64,000 nt of DNA, from assembly GCA_019671005.1 (NCBI GenBank), contig CM033715.1, positions 2,976,001 to 3,040,000 of the forward strand, written 5' to 3'. The stretch's first letter is position 1, and each line of letters starts with the position of its first letter. Made by a program: the position numbers and the translations under genes. Below are positions 33,832 through 46,503 of the stretch, one piece after another. Source of the DNA: Hibiscus mutabilis. Taxonomy: Eukaryota > Streptophyta > Magnoliopsida > Malvales > Malvaceae. The notes under the pieces were generated by a model, which was not told the origin of the DNA, ran no database searches, and was given only the letters and a program-made list of their open reading frames with translations.

Positions 33832-35414
33832 ACACTAATAGAGTTCGAGAAGGATGAGGTATTGGATTTTTTAGTATTTTAGTTCGGGTTTTTATCTTAT
33901 ATAAATTTTTTTAGATTTTATTTTAATTTAAATTCTACAGTGTGTGAGCTCTTCCAAATTTATTTTGAGCTGACTTCGAATATATTACAAAATTTAATAT
34001 GACCAGGGATGTAACATGAGGACTAAGGGTGACCATGGCCCCCAAAATTTTGAGAAATTAAAAATTGGCCCGTAAATTTTTTGTTAAAAAAACTAACGTG
34101 TCCCCTCAAGGTTTTTAAAAATTTAAATTAAGTCTCAAAATTTTAAATATTCTTAATTAAATCTCTTCTTATAATTTTCAAAACTTATTATTAAATCTCT
34201 CAATATTATTAAAAAATTTAATTAAACCCTCAAACTTTATGAAAATTTTTAATTTAAACCTTCAAAATTAAAAAAAAAAATTATCCCCGTACTCTTATTT
34301 CAAATTTTACCGCCGAATAGGATTATTCTTATTATAGTATATTCAATTATATATTATTTTTATTGTTCCAAAAAAGTATATATTATTTTATTACTTATAA
34401 TTGTAATTATACCTTTCGCTTATAATTTTTCTTAAAAAAATAGTAACGTGGGTATACAATTTTTTAAAAGTACGTAATATACCATCTACCCTTTTGCACT
34501 AATGTAAGGCAGTAAGAAATATCACATGACATAATTTTATTGGTCAAAGATTTTTTTAGCACTTTAGGACAACTCGATAAAAAATTTATAGTTTTAGACG
34601 CAAACAATCCTTTAAGCATTTGTTTTATGAAAGGAAGATCAAATAAGAAAATTAAGTATACTTTCTTAATAATTTTATGTTTTAATATTATTGAAAGATC
34701 AACAATCTTTAAAATAAGTATTTAAAATTTCTTAATTAATATATACATTTTTTAGAGTACAGAGTTTTGGACCCATTAAAAACATATTTCTCTTATCTCC
34801 TAAATAAGAACTATCAAAAATAGTTTAGTACTAAGATTAAATTCTTAAAAACTTTAAGATGTTTAGTTGACGTATTAAATGAAGCATCAGTCGCATTATA
34901 TCCATAAATTTAAATTCTATAGTTAACCCAAAATTTGGAAATAATTAAACCAATGGTTTTAACTTTGATGCTGACACCATACTGACATCACATGTAATTA
35001 ATTCCAAAAGGTAACAAAGATGTGACATTTGTTGTCTCGCATAAATCTAGGGTGGATGGAAATTGGGTTCCATTTCCACACTAATTACAAACTCTAGACG
35101 TTTAAATTATAAATTTTAAATCTTAAACTCTAAATTATAACCATAAATTTTAAATTTTATATCCAACAACTTAAATCTTAAACCTTAACCTAAAACACTA
35201 AATCTTAAAATTAAAAAGCGTGAGCAAAATAAAATTTACACAAACTTGTGTATTAAAGTATTTTCCATATACATTTCATATCTAAACTTTGAACTTTAGA
35301 TAATCATACTTCAAACATTTATATAAAATTTACACATATATACACAAACTTGTGTATTAAAGTATTTTCTACTATTAATAAATATCTATTACATTAAATA
35401 TACATAATTTGGTA
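33832..35414. other. AT-rich intergenic DNA with degenerate repeats
   Basis: At about 34020-34290 the phrases AAATTTTGAG, TTAAATTAAGTCTC, TTAAATCTCT and AATTAAACCCTC recur every 35-45 bp, a decayed tandem pattern on one strand. At 35090-35275 CCTAAA-like words end in TTTACACAAACTTGTGTATT, a one-sided family B relic. No gene seen. Confidence 0.5.
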
Positions 35415-35890
35415 TGGATTTATATCCAGTACACTGACAGTTTTCACAAGCGCCTTAATTTTAAGGTTTTGGAATTCAATTTAGGGCGTAAGCTTTAAGG
35501 GTTTAGGTGTAGGAGTTTAGAATTTAGGGGTGATGGTTAGAATTTAGGGGTGATGGTTAGAGTTAGGGTTAGGATTTAGGGATTATAGGGTATGGTTTAG
35601 GTGTAGGGTTTTAGAATTTAGGGGTAATAGTTAGAATTTAGGGGTAAGGGTTAAGGTTTAGGGTTTAGAGGGTAGGGTTTAAATTTTAGGGTAATATGTT
35701 GAAGGTTTAGGTTTTAATCTATAAACCCTAAATTCTAACCCTACACACTAAATTCTATTCACAGTCCCTAAATTCTAAACTACTAAACATAAACCCTAGA
35801 TCTTAAACTAAGTCCTTAAATCCTAAAATTAAGGCGCTTGTGGAAACTAAAACTAAAAACTAAACGTTTTCCAATGCCAATGTATCATTA
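35415..35890. mobile_element. TTTAGGG-rich foldback element, family A, long copy
   Basis: The left GTACACTGACAGTTTTCACA, AGCGCCTTAATTTTAAGG pairs with the right CCTAAAATTAAGGCGCTTGT and CAATGCCAATGTATC. The interior shows GAATTTAGGGGTGATGGTTA in tandem at about 35520-35560 and close variants to 35650. This copy gives the clearest view of the internal tandem unit of about 27 bp. Confidence 0.75.
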
Positions 35891-38553
35891 CCCATTTGGC
35901 ATTGTTCTTGGAAAGTGCGGTGAAAAAGTGTTTTTAAAAAGTATAATATTATATTGTTTCGATTAAAAATAAGAGTGATTAGTATTGTTGTCAGTGCTTT
36001 TATGTAGATAAATGTCTATTTTAAACACTCTTTTTGAAAATATAAAAAAAATTGTGATATAAATAAGAATATATGAGTGATTTTACTCAAAAGTGCTTGT
36101 GCTTTTGAACAAATTTAAAAGTTAGAATTTTAACTTTTGAAAATCACATTTTAAATTAGGCTGAAAAATACTCTTGAAAAATTACATGTTCTGTATTGCT
36201 TTTGATCCAATAATAACTTTGGCTAAAAAACTAGTTTGAAAAACAATGAAGAAAACCTTCGACCAATAAAATTAATTAGAATCGCAAATGAATATTATCG
36301 ATTAAAGTTTGGTTCAGTCTCAAACGATAAAAACCAAATTCAAGTCTAACTAACCATCCTACTTGACTTTATTTTAGTAAAAAATATACTCTTTTTAGAT
36401 ATAATTATAAGAATGAGGAACGCTTGTATGGAAAGAGAGAAAGTGAAAATTTTGAGGGACAAATTAATTTAAGAGTTATATTTGATAAATAAATCGTGTA
36501 AAGAATTCACGCAATGTTTTTTATTTAAATTATAAATTGTAAAATTAAATATTTAATCTTAAATTCTAAATCTAAATCTTAAACTATTTATTAAATCTAT
36601 AAACTCTAAAATAATAGGATTATATAAACTAAAATTGATACGATTTATATATAAAAATATTTTTTAAATTTAATTAGTTACGACAGACTGCTTATAACTT
36701 GATTAAAATGATTAGAGTAATAATACATTTGAGTATATACATGAGTAATTATTTTAATTCCGGGCTATATTATCAATTTTTCAGCCTCCAATTATAGTTA
36801 ATAATTTATGGAAATATGTTGGAAAAAAAAGCCCATGGTGTTTATCACACTGATTCCATAAATTTATGTAGCAGCAGCCTATGCTGAAACCATGCCTGCA
36901 TACCGGTTCTAACCATCAAAATATACATAAATAATATGGAAATCAATTTATTTACCGAATTTTTGATTCACTAACTATATATACTTTTTATGTGTCATCA
37001 ATAAATCGATTGATGATATAATATTTAAATAAATTTGAAATTATTTAATTTTAAAATTTTATAATAATGTATTACCATCTGATATATTGACAATGCATAT
37101 AATTAAATACCGTCTATTAATGAATATTAATTTTTGTCTAATAAAATTCAAAAAAATATTACCCTTCGTGGACATCAAACTGAACTGTGAATATATTATA
37201 TTTATTTTTTATCATTTCTTTTCAAAAAGACATTTTCTTAATAATTCCCTTCTTGAGGTCATCTATTTCAAACGTCAATATATACATTGTATGAGAAATG
37301 TTTGGTTATTGGTCAAATTCCATCATACATTAAATTGGGGGGAGGGGGAGATAAGCTTTTACAAATGAGGGGAAACCCCCCCTAAAAGATCACTATTTGT
37401 AGCAATATGACTTGCCGTAAATATAAAATTTTCAAATTCATACTAGGTTTATATTGGATGGAAATCGTCTGTCTCAAATCATATTTTTTTGGTACCCACT
37501 TTAAAAAATGAGTTTATAGTTTAAGGTTTAAAATTAGAGGTTATGGTTAGGGTATAGGGAATTAGGGGTAAGGTAAATTTTTTAAGGTGTAGGGTTTATG
37601 ATGTAAAATTTAGGGTTAGAGTTTAGAATTTAAGTTTTTAGTATTCTTTAATATGAGACATATAAGGAGGCATAATTAGGGGCAGAAGATTTTTGTTCGT
37701 TTATATTATATTGACTAAATTATCATTTTTATAAATTTATTTTTTTTAAATATTTATTTAAATTTAAAGTATAAAATTAGTTAAACATACAAAACTATTT
37801 TACTACTATCATTGCTAACCAGCAATCGGGTTGTTAAAACATTCATTAATTTTACAAATAGTTATGGAGGTGCAATAAAATATAATTGTTAGACTAAATC
37901 GAAGTTTAAAATAAAATTCAGAATAATTTATGATAAGTATGATTATATTATTTTTTAATTAAATATAATTATATTCTTAAATTTAACTATCAAATTTATT
38001 ATCGTATAAAAATCGAAAAAACACATAATTTAATTTAATTTTACTATTTTTTTAATTTGACCACCGATATTCAACCAACTCGTACTACAGAGGCTCATCC
38101 TCATTGTGGGTGACCCTCTTAACCCAATTGTTACATTTGTAACATCAAGATTCAAACTGTTTATTTTGCTTAAAAAAGCTAACGCTTTATCTTACTAAAC
38201 CAACCGACTGTTGGTAATTTTATCATATTATTTAAGTAATGATATATGTATTTAGATTATGGCATAGACAACTATAGGATTCTCTTCACCGAAGGAGTCT
38301 GATTATTTATGCACGTCATTGTCTTTAACCCCACCACTAATCTCTCATTCAATTAAATCTATCATACTCTCTCCTAAATCAAACAAATGACAAAAGGTGG
38401 ACAAAAAAAATATAAAGATGGTGAGAGGAATTGAAGGGAAAAAGAGGACTCGTTCTTCCCTAAAAGACAAACCAAACCAACTTTCATAAATCAGCTGCTA
38501 TATTTGCAAGGCTTTTCCCACATAAACTCTGAAAAAAGAAATCCCAAGCTCTA
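35891..38553. other. Intergenic DNA and WIP3 upstream region
   Basis: AT-rich. A TTTAGGG-like half element lies at 37500-37650. A G-rich GGGGGGAGGGGGAG lies at 37337-37350. The last few hundred bases before 38554 should hold the WIP3 promoter, but no element can be assigned with confidence. Confidence 0.45.
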
Positions 38554-41338
38554 ATGAACATGGGGTTTAGGAGCTACCATGTAGCAGAGGACCAAAACTT
38601 GTGTTTTCAAGCTCCTACTTTCATTGAATGGCTAAAGCCATCTTCATCTTCTTCTTCTTCCTCTTGTGTGACTCAGCAAGTTCAGTTCATAAACCCCACG
38701 GAAACTGTTCAATGCCTACCCCTTTTGAGCAGGTTTACTGAGAATTACAAACCATTGAAAGAGGAGGATTTGCAAAAGAAGACGAGTATTGAGGATGTTA
38801 AAGAAGAAAAGATAGAGAAAGTTACGGTTTCTTTACACATTGGGTTGCCTAACAGTAGCCCCCCCGCCGCCGCCGCCGCTGCTGCAGCAGGAGGAGATAA
38901 TAATATTCCAGTTGCAGATAACACTATGAAGAAAAGCTTCCATGGATGCTCTTTCAACACTATGAGTAGGTTTTGGATCCCAACTCCAGCACAAATCCTC
39001 GTCGGCCCCATGCAGTTTGCTTGTTCCATTTGTAGCAAGACATTCAATCGGTACAATAACATGCAGGTCTGTCTACTGTTTTTCATCTTTTTCAATTCTG
39101 GGAATCAGACTACCCTATAAATCCAACATTTTTTTTACTGGGTTTTCTTTGATGCAAAAAATAATAAATAATATTAAATTTTAATCCTTATCTGCATGCA
39201 ATATCATTCATTCTTTTTTTCTTTTTTTTTGAGAATTCACTCTTCTTGTTATTGATTGAGGATCATCTTGTTCACGTAGGTCAAAAGAACAAAATGAAGA
39301 AAAAATACTTAAAAATAATATGATTTTTTTTTACATAATATACACAGACACTCTATTTTGGATATAATTCAAAGTAGCTAATATGGAACTTGACCATATT
39401 TTTCATACTTTGGTTATAGTTTTTCTTGTTAAATCTTTTCTGATTTTGATGCTCATTGATTTTCGTATCAAATGTCAAATTTTATCATCAAGTCACCCAT
39501 CTCCATTTATGTCCATCCACTGGAATTTCAAAGATTAGATAGAAATTAAGAAACAGCTAGAAAACGGAAATAATAATTCAGTAACAAGAAATTTTAAATT
39601 AATCAGCCTAAATGACTCAATAAGTGTATTCAAATTTTAATTCATTTTGAGCAAGCACATTTGGTCAATAGGCCAAACTGCTCATCTTTGTTTCCACACT
39701 TAGGTCATGAGTTTTAGACCCGGTAAGAACACTCTTTCCCCTCCCTCTAAATAGGATTAGAATTAAAATTTGTCAAAAAAATTATAATTCATTTTTTTAC
39801 TCAAAAAGTAAACATTTGAAGGTAGTATTGGTAATTAATTCGCTGGCTCCAATTTTACTGTTTTGAACTATAATTGAGGTAATAATTTTGAAGTGAAATT
39901 TGGCCCTTAGCTGCTTCAATTATCTTTTCCCCTTATTTTTAACTAACCCACATCCAATTTCTTTTGACTTTTTGTCCTTGATTGCTTCCCTTTTGGGTGG
40001 AAAGCTGTGAGGAAGAAAGCAAGATGGGTTAGCAAAATAAACATTCTTTAACATTTTTACTTGTAAAGAGGTTTTAGTGGCAGGAAGTTGAAATTGATTA
40101 GGGCAAAAACAAACAAGTTTTAGAGCTTTGGATTCTTATCTTTAGTGGCTAATTTTCACTCTTTAATGGCTTTAATTATTCAACTTTTTAAATAAAAAAC
40201 ATAGCTTAATGATCCTTGTAGACCATTATAAAGAGCCAAGTGTTTCCTTTTGCAAAGGCATGATATCTTTAGTACCCCAAATCCAATTCTTGAAAATCTT
40301 TGATTCATTGAACCAATACACTAGTTTTCTATTGGCATAATGTAAAAAATGTCACATAATATTTGACTGAATAATTACTTTGGCCCCTATTCTTTTTTTT
40401 GGAGTATTTTGGTTCTCAACGTTTCATTTTGGGTCAAAATAACTCCTTAATAGATGAAAATCGTTAATTAACTAACCGTAAACACCTTGAAATGACATGA
40501 AGATCTTACATTGCATCATACATTGAGTGATTAAGCCGTGAGCTATCCCTAATAAAAGCTTGAGTTTGCTCCCTCTCAATGTCAAATTGCAAAATCTTTG
40601 TAAATGTGGCACTGTTCCGTTAGCATATGATGTCGTATAGCATTATCATGCCATATAAAAGTGTTTATCGTTAGTGAACTAACGATTTTTATCTATTGGG
40701 TTCATTTTGACTTAAAATGAAACGTTGATGGTCAAAGTACTCCAAAAAAAAGAATATGAATCAAATTGACTATTCTATCAAACGTTAAAGATATTTTTTT
40801 GGCATTACGCATTTTCTATTTTAGCAGGAGCTATATACAAGTTATAAATTTGTCATATAATGCAATAAATATATAATAACCAATTCTTTTTAAATTAATA
40901 CAGATGCATATGTGGGGGCATGGATCTGAATATAGGAAAGGCCCAGATTCACTTAAAGGAACACAACCGGCAGCAATGCTGAGGCTGCCATGTTTTTGCT
41001 GTGTCCAGGGCTGCAAAAACAATATCAACCATCCCCGAGCCAAGCCGTTGAAAGACTTTCGAACACTTCAAACTCACTACAAAAGGAAACATGGTGCAAA
41101 GCCCTTCATGTGTAGGAAATGTGGCAAGACGTTTGCCGTCAAAGGCGATTGGAGAACGCACGAGAAGAACTGCGGCAAGTTATGGTATTGCACTTGTGGC
41201 TCCGATTTTAAGCACAAAAGATCCCTGAAAGATCACATCCGGTCGTTTGGAAAAGGTCACGCCCCTCATCCTTCTCTCGAAGGATTCGAAGATGACAAGG
41301 AATGTGTCACCGGTTCCGAAGACGAATTCGCTCACTAG
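38554..41338 (+). CDS. WIP3: WIP-family C2H2 zinc-finger transcription factor, WIP3-like
   Basis: Two exons (38554-39066 and 40904-41338) join at MQ|MH to give 315 residues. The N-terminus has a Ser8 run (30-37), an Ala8 run (about 105-112) and the conserved SLHIGLP. The WIP domain starts at Trp141 (FWIPTPAQILVGP). Zinc finger 1 is C157-C160-H173-H177, split by the intron. The remaining fingers follow in CKNNINHPRAKPLKDFRTLQ, PFMCRKCGKTFAVKGDWRTH and LWYCTCGSDFKHKRSLKDH. The C-terminus SFGKGHAPHPSL..GFEDD..ECVT fits WIP3 better than TT1, NTT or DOT5. WIP proteins are nuclear regulators of plant development; a role for WIP3 itself is not well defined. ATG 38554 opens the frame; Met3 is an equally possible start. 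Confidence 0.9.
40334..40811. mobile_element. Mutator-type foldback MITE inside the WIP3 intron
   Basis: The element starts GGCATAATGTAAAAAATG and ends TTTTTTGGCATTACGCA, inverse to each other with mismatches. Arms of about 150 bp share CTTTTTTTTGGAGTA, CAACGTTTCATTTT and GTCAAAAT. A perfect 9-bp duplication TTTTCTATT flanks it (40325-40333 and 40812-40820). It lies 92 bp before the acceptor of exon 2, so the intron still has its own branch region. Confidence 0.9.
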
Positions 41339-42616
41339 ACTATGACTCAATTGAACCATTAAGTACCCTCTTTATTTTCTTTTACTTATTTCTTTTGAGA
41401 TTTATAGAGATCTAATGGCTTTAAAAGTTTCATAGGCTTACCCCAATTAAGCTTTTGCTCTATAACAAAACATTTCCCAAACAAAAACATGGGGGAAAGT
41501 TTTGCTATGGAGCCCTTGCTGAGTAGGGATTGAGCCTGTCTTGGTTACTTTTTCAGCTTCTTTGTGATTAGCCATAGTTGGGAAATAAATTAAAGAGAAA
41601 AAAAGGGTTACCTCAAGTGGTGAAGTAGATGAATTTTCTTCTCTTCAATGATGAAGGTTTCGGAAAAGATATGGGTTATTTTCTCAAAGGGAGAAAATTT
41701 ATCAGCTTCATTGCTAACTGGTAATCTTTAATAGGACTGGATGTTGTATAGTTTTCTAGACGATTATGCATCTTTTATATGTGTTTTCTATCTCTTTGTT
41801 CATTTAATCATGGGTACGTTTTTATGCTTAATTTTATTCTAAATATCTATGGTTTGCATGCATGTAACAATGAATTATACTGTATATTTTAATAAAGGGT
41901 TAAGATCTACCTGCATAAGTTAAAACTTAAAAATTTTAGATATTTTGAATCATTGGATTAGTTTAATTTAATGAATGAGAGGATAATCTACTTTTAGTTT
42001 TTCGTCAAATTTTCTTCATTTTCTATCGTTAATATCATTTATTCACTTTTACTCGTTTAACAATCCAGAAAGCGCGCAAGTAAAATATATCCTCAAGGGC
42101 TCGACAACAATACATGGCAAAATTATAATCCATCCACATGTCAAATTAAAAAGAAAATGGAAAAATGACGGAAAGGAGCGATGGTGGGAAGTGGTGTTAA
42201 ACAAAGGGTGGTTGAAGCATTGCTTGATTGTTTTTAATATCCCAGAGAAGTTACATTGGAAAGGATTATACTGTATTATAAGCTACCATGGAAATGTGGT
42301 CAATGTATTCATAACCTAACAAAAAGAGTAAGGGGAAGCATGTTTTGATTTGTTCGATATTCTTAGATGGAGGACACGACTAGGGCTATGAAGAGAGCAG
42401 TTCTACATAGGTGTCTCGTAGGGTGGTGTAAACGAGTTATGAAGGTTGAAGAGATAACAAGATATTTTCGTGAGGACGGTGATAACAAAATTGCTTTTAA
42501 GGTAGTGACTTTTACCACGGCATAGTAAACAGATTTATTTTTTTTGTGTAGTTTTCTATTTATTTTGCTTGTCATTACTAATATCTTGTTTTCTGTCTAC
42601 GGTGTCTTTCCCCTAG
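41339..42616. other. WIP3 3' flank and intergenic DNA
   Basis: The first few hundred bases probably hold the WIP3 3' UTR. From about 42060 to 42616 the sequence is less AT-rich and may be the upstream part of the LINE whose RNase H follows, but no phrase could be recognised with confidence. Confidence 0.4.
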
Positions 42617-43286
42617 ACTTGGAGCCCTCCTCCTCCTGGTTTGCTTAAGTTCAACATTGACGGGGCGTGTAATGTAATGGACTAATGGGGCTCCTGGTTT
42701 GTGTGGAATTGGTGGGTTATTGAGGAACAATGAAGGCCAAATTCTTATGGAATTCTCAAAGTCTGTTGGCGTTGGGACTTCTCTATGGCTGAAACTCTGG
42801 CCGTAAAGTACGTCGTGCTGCTCTTTATTGCTTCCGCATGGTTTAGCAGTCTTCGTGGCTTGCGGATCCTTGTAAGGCGGACCCAATATTCTCTTAAGAT
42901 TGTATGGAGAAATGGTATCAATCAATAAAAAATATTAATTTTATCAATTTTTTTATGTTATTTTTTTACCAGGTGAATCTACACTCAAATTTACTGTAGA
43001 TTAAATTAAAAAATACATTTTACCAATTGTAGATTCACCTAGTAAAAGATTGACATAGAAAAATTTAATGAAATTGATACTTTTTATTAGTTGAGACCAT
43101 AGATGACGTGACGAGTTGGGCTTATGATATAATTTATCGATTGTACCGGACTTATATAACCAAATTCCTTGCCATCGGTGGTATATTCGCCATATTCCTA
43201 GAGTCATGAATGTCAATGTAGCACAAAAGGGATTGGATGATATGTGGATCTCATCTTCGCTCGCAAAGTGGGATAGTGTGGAATGA
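42617..43286 (+). pseudogene. LINE-type RNase H domain, broken and interrupted
   Basis: The sequence encodes WSPPPPGLLKFNIDGACN, then in a second frame GLCGIGGLLRNNEGQILMEF with SKSVGVG, then in a third DFSMAETLAVKYVVLLFIAS. These match the plant RVT_3/RNase H type (first Asp in FNIDG, Glu in AETLA). At about 42912-43096 an inverted-repeat element intervenes. After it, from 43170, the end of the domain resumes as WYIRHIPRVMNVNVAQKGLD to a stop at 43284. Two frameshifts and the insertion make it dead. Confidence 0.7.
42912..43096. mobile_element. Inverted-repeat element inserted in the RNase H pseudogene
   Basis: The left GTATCAATCAATAAAAAATA, then ACCAGGTGAATCTACA, pairs with TGTAGATTCACCTAGTAAAA and GAAATTGATACTTTTTATTA. 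Arms are about 68 bp. The sequence right of it, to about 43140, matches the right flank of the relative at 18588-18785 (TTGAGACCATAGATGACGTG). The true element may therefore be longer. Confidence 0.65.
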
Positions 43287-45339
43287 TTTCCCTATGGTAA
43301 TTGTGAAAACGGTGGAATCTGTGTCATTCCCGGGTCAGTTCGTTTAATATTGTTTGGGTCCCTGTTAATTTGATCTTAAGGTGCTATATTTTTTTTTACC
43401 GGATGACTTGTGGTTTAAAAGCTTATTACATAATAAAACAGTGGGTACTCTTTCCCCTTCGCAGGTTTGTGTTGTATTTTGATATAACATTGACTTAAAA
43501 GGAAATTTTTAATAAGGCTCCTCAAGAAAAAAAAAATTAAGATATATAATATTGTATACGATGACGACAAAAGAAGGAATTTGAATCTAAAAAGGTTTTT
43601 ATCAGACTAATTACAACGTTAATCCTTTAATTTCTTGGGTTTTTAGAGTGGCTATGAGCTTTTAAATATTATAGAAACATCCCTAAACTTCTCAAAGAGC
43701 TTTGAATAAAGCTATTTTTTTAATTTACAATTAGAATTCAAGTAAACTCTTGCAATAATCTTAACTCTAGGTTTGGGGTGTGATAATATATATTTTTAAA
43801 AGTTTAATATATTGATTGTATTATAAATATTATAAGAATAAAGTTTAGACCGTGTGCGATAACATTTTTCTTTTGACAAATCTTTTCTTAGTGAGTCTAG
43901 AACCCATGACCTAAAGAAATACGAGGGAACAAAAATGAGCAATTTAGCCAACCGGCCATATACACATGCTCGAAAATATATATTTAAAAAAGTTTAATAT
44001 ATTGATTATATTATAAGTATAAATTTTTTGCAAATTATGGACAGTAATGCACTCCATTTATATTGATTTTGGGACCATCACTTGTGCAAGTGTGAGTGAG
44101 CCCATAAGGGCAAGGTTAGGGTTCTTCTCATGTTGTGAGACTTGGATAGCAAAAAGGGATGCCTCTGTAATCATGCACAACAACATTCTTTCTAATACTG
44201 CTAAATGTACTTAGACCAGGAAACAGAGTGGAACACTGGGTTGCCCAAAAAATAGGCCTCAACACTCGGCAAGTCAAAGACCGAATCCCATCGTAACTTG
44301 TAAAGGGACATTGATTAACTTCGGTTGCACATAATCAACCTCATTAGCATTATAAACCTCTTACATACTTGATGAGGCAAGGGACAACTGAATTAACAGC
44401 CACTACAAGCATGCACATTCTTCTTATAAATTCAATTACTTTTATCACCCAACAACATTGTGCAACCAAGAGGCAAGAGGACAAGAAAGTTACTTTTGGG
44501 GTCAATAATTACAAATGAGCTGAACCATTGGGGGATCTTAGTTACAAATCAGATGATAACGATTCGGATGTGAACATTTGGTTTCAACTCATATTTACAA
44601 CGGACTGTCTTGTCTGCATCCAAAACTTTCTCTATTTACCATTTAGTATAGCATGGCATCTACCGTTTTCGAATCATATTCATATTTTCTATATAAATCT
44701 AGAATTTATCTAGCAAATTCGATCAAAAGAAAGCATCACGGTCATCTACTATGGAAGTCTGAATTTGAGCATGAGCGCATCCAAAAAAAGCATCACTCAA
44801 TGCATGGTATGCTCCAAAAATGCCTAGACTTGACTCGAATACAAGACAATGTTCAATCAACCGCCTTTGTAAATATTAATCCACCAAACAACATGGGAAA
44901 AGTGATTAAAAGCATTAGATCGTCAAGGAAAGGACCTTAAGAGACTTCTATCAGACATGGACAGAAATAAATGTAATGTTAAGAAAGCCCTTTTTCTAGA
45001 TCAAATGATTGAAGGTGAAAATGTCAACAATATCGCATCATTGATGCATGGCGATGCCTGATAGAATGGGAAAATTGAATCAGAGAAAATTTCAAAAATA
45101 GCAAATCAGTTTTAACCAAAGCAAATGAAGAATTGATATCTTACTTCATATTCTAAGTTTCCAATTTACATTTTGTATTACCATAAACCATCTTTGACAG
45201 TGCAGGTCCAGAATATGAAACAGATATCTTCAGCAACTGTGTTTCCTTTTGACTATCCACTAGAGAATTACTGATACAACATGAACACACCGATATAATC
45301 TTGACCAAGAAAACAAGGAAAAAAATCAATCAGCCAAAT
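43287..45339. other. Intergenic DNA and GALT29A 3' flank
   Basis: A SINE-like relic (GTCTAGAACCCATGACCTAA at about 43897) lies at 43870-43965. ATATATTTTTAAAAGTTTAATATATTGATT occurs twice (about 43788 and 43977), a direct duplication around it. The 44050-44520 stretch is less AT-rich but shows no protein similarity. About 45120-45339 is likely the 3' UTR of the minus-strand gene. Confidence 0.45.
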
Positions 45340-46503
45340 TCATTGATAGATTACCACAGGAGGGAACCTGAACTTGTCCGAAATGAATGGTATTGCCCAT
45401 GGATTCTTCACCAGATCACGATAGAATGCATATTCTGCCTCATAGTCATGTAATTTGAGCTCAGCCTTCTGATTAGTATGATAGTGATGCTTCGCAGAAG
45501 TTGATTTGCCAAAGCCAAATATACTAACTTTGTCACAAATTCCCAAGGCTAGCATAACAGCTTGCATTCCAGAGGAATAGTGAAACATGGAGCCATCATG
45601 AGTAGATCCCCATTCACTCAATGGTTTCCCCATTTCCTCCACAAATCGTTTCACTGAGTAATACTTCACAATCCTAGCACACAGCATATCAAAACGCAGA
45701 TCTGTAATAAGCAAAGGTGCTTTGTGAGAGGAATTGCATGCCAAATAGTCCATGAAATGAACCGGTTGACAGATGTACATAACCATAGGAACATTCCCTC
45801 CATAAGGGTGACAGAAACACCCTTCCCTCCTTGCACAAAGATGCAGTATATTGCTATTTACAAACGAAATACTAGTTTTCGATCCCACGTCCTTTTCGAA
45901 CCTCTCAGTCCTAGCATTGTTCAATCGAATCACCGCCTCATGGCCATCGATCAACTTCCCATGATCACTATTCAATAAAATCCCACTATTCCCCACAACA
46001 GCACAAGACTTATACTTGTTATCTGAGCTCATTAAACCATTGTGGCTATCAATATGGACCTTTACTAATCTAACTAAATCCATCATAATATCAGGTTGGA
46101 AGGTTCTTTTCCTTGCCCAGAGCTGTAAGTTCCTCCTAAACTCTAACCAATATCGATAAAATTTAGGGGACCTGAGCATTACCGGCAACCCATTAGAGTT
46201 TCTAGCTTTGACATCATGATGATTGAACCTCCTCCATGTTGCAAAAGTCCTGTGCCTTCCTTGACTGGCAAAGTTCCCTTCCAGCAGCTGCTCTATTTCA
46301 AGCTTGGATTTTTCTTCACCTATATCAACAGCTGCAAATTTGAGCAAAGTTGAGTTAAAAATTTTGATTTGCGGGGCTTGGATCCCGGATTCAGCTGAAC
46401 CAGCAAATCCACCGCCTCCGCGGATGGCAATCCGACAGCTTAGTGTTGCCGCCAGTGCAATAAGCATCAAAATGCTTATCAAAGGTCTAACTGGCTTCTT
46501 CAT
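45340..46503 (-). CDS. GALT29A: GT29 arabinogalactan beta-1,6-galactosyltransferase, GALT29A type
   Basis: A single uninterrupted frame of 387 residues encodes a type II Golgi glycosyltransferase of family GT29. Residues 8-26 form the membrane anchor after MKKPVRP. Sialylmotif L lies at about 166-213 (SCAVVGNSGILLNS, EAVIRLNNARTERF), motif S at about 309-332 (YSSGMQAVMLALGICDKVSI) and the terminal motif at HHYHTNQKAELKLHDYEAEY. The N-terminus MKKPVRPL and FNSTLLKFAAVD match Arabidopsis GALT29A as I remember it, better than the SIA1/SIA2 paralogues. Arabidopsis GALT29A adds beta-1,6-galactose to arabinogalactan-protein glycans and works with GALT31A. Despite the motif names plants are not known to sialylate. 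Asn50 (NST) and Asn257 (NSS) are possible glycosylation sites. The frame looks intact. Confidence 0.9.
   Translation of the reverse strand: MKKPVRPLISILMLIALAATLSCRIAIRGGGGFAGSAESGIQAPQIKIFNSTLLKFAAVDIGEEKSKLEIEQLLEGNFASQGRHRTFATWRRFNHHDVKARNSNGLPVMLRSPKFYRYWLEFRRNLQLWARKRTFQPDIMMDLVRLVKVHIDSHNGLMSSDNKYKSCAVVGNSGILLNSDHGKLIDGHEAVIRLNNARTERFEKDVGSKTSISFVNSNILHLCARREGCFCHPYGGNVPMVMYICQPVHFMDYLACNSSHKAPLLITDLRFDMLCARIVKYYSVKRFVEEMGKPLSEWGSTHDGSMFHYSSGMQAVMLALGICDKVSIFGFGKSTSAKHHYHTNQKAELKLHDYEAEYAFYRDLVKNPWAIPFISDKFRFPPVVIYQ

Noticed and set aside
38745..39095. Minus-strand frame of 116 codons over WIP3 exon 1
   Set aside because: It is the shadow of the Ser- and Ala-repeat coding exon on the plus strand. 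It has no family similarity of its own.
44653..44940. Open frame of 95 codons upstream of GALT29A 3' end
   Set aside because: No recognisable similarity, no splice or promoter context, and composition like the surrounding intergenic DNA.
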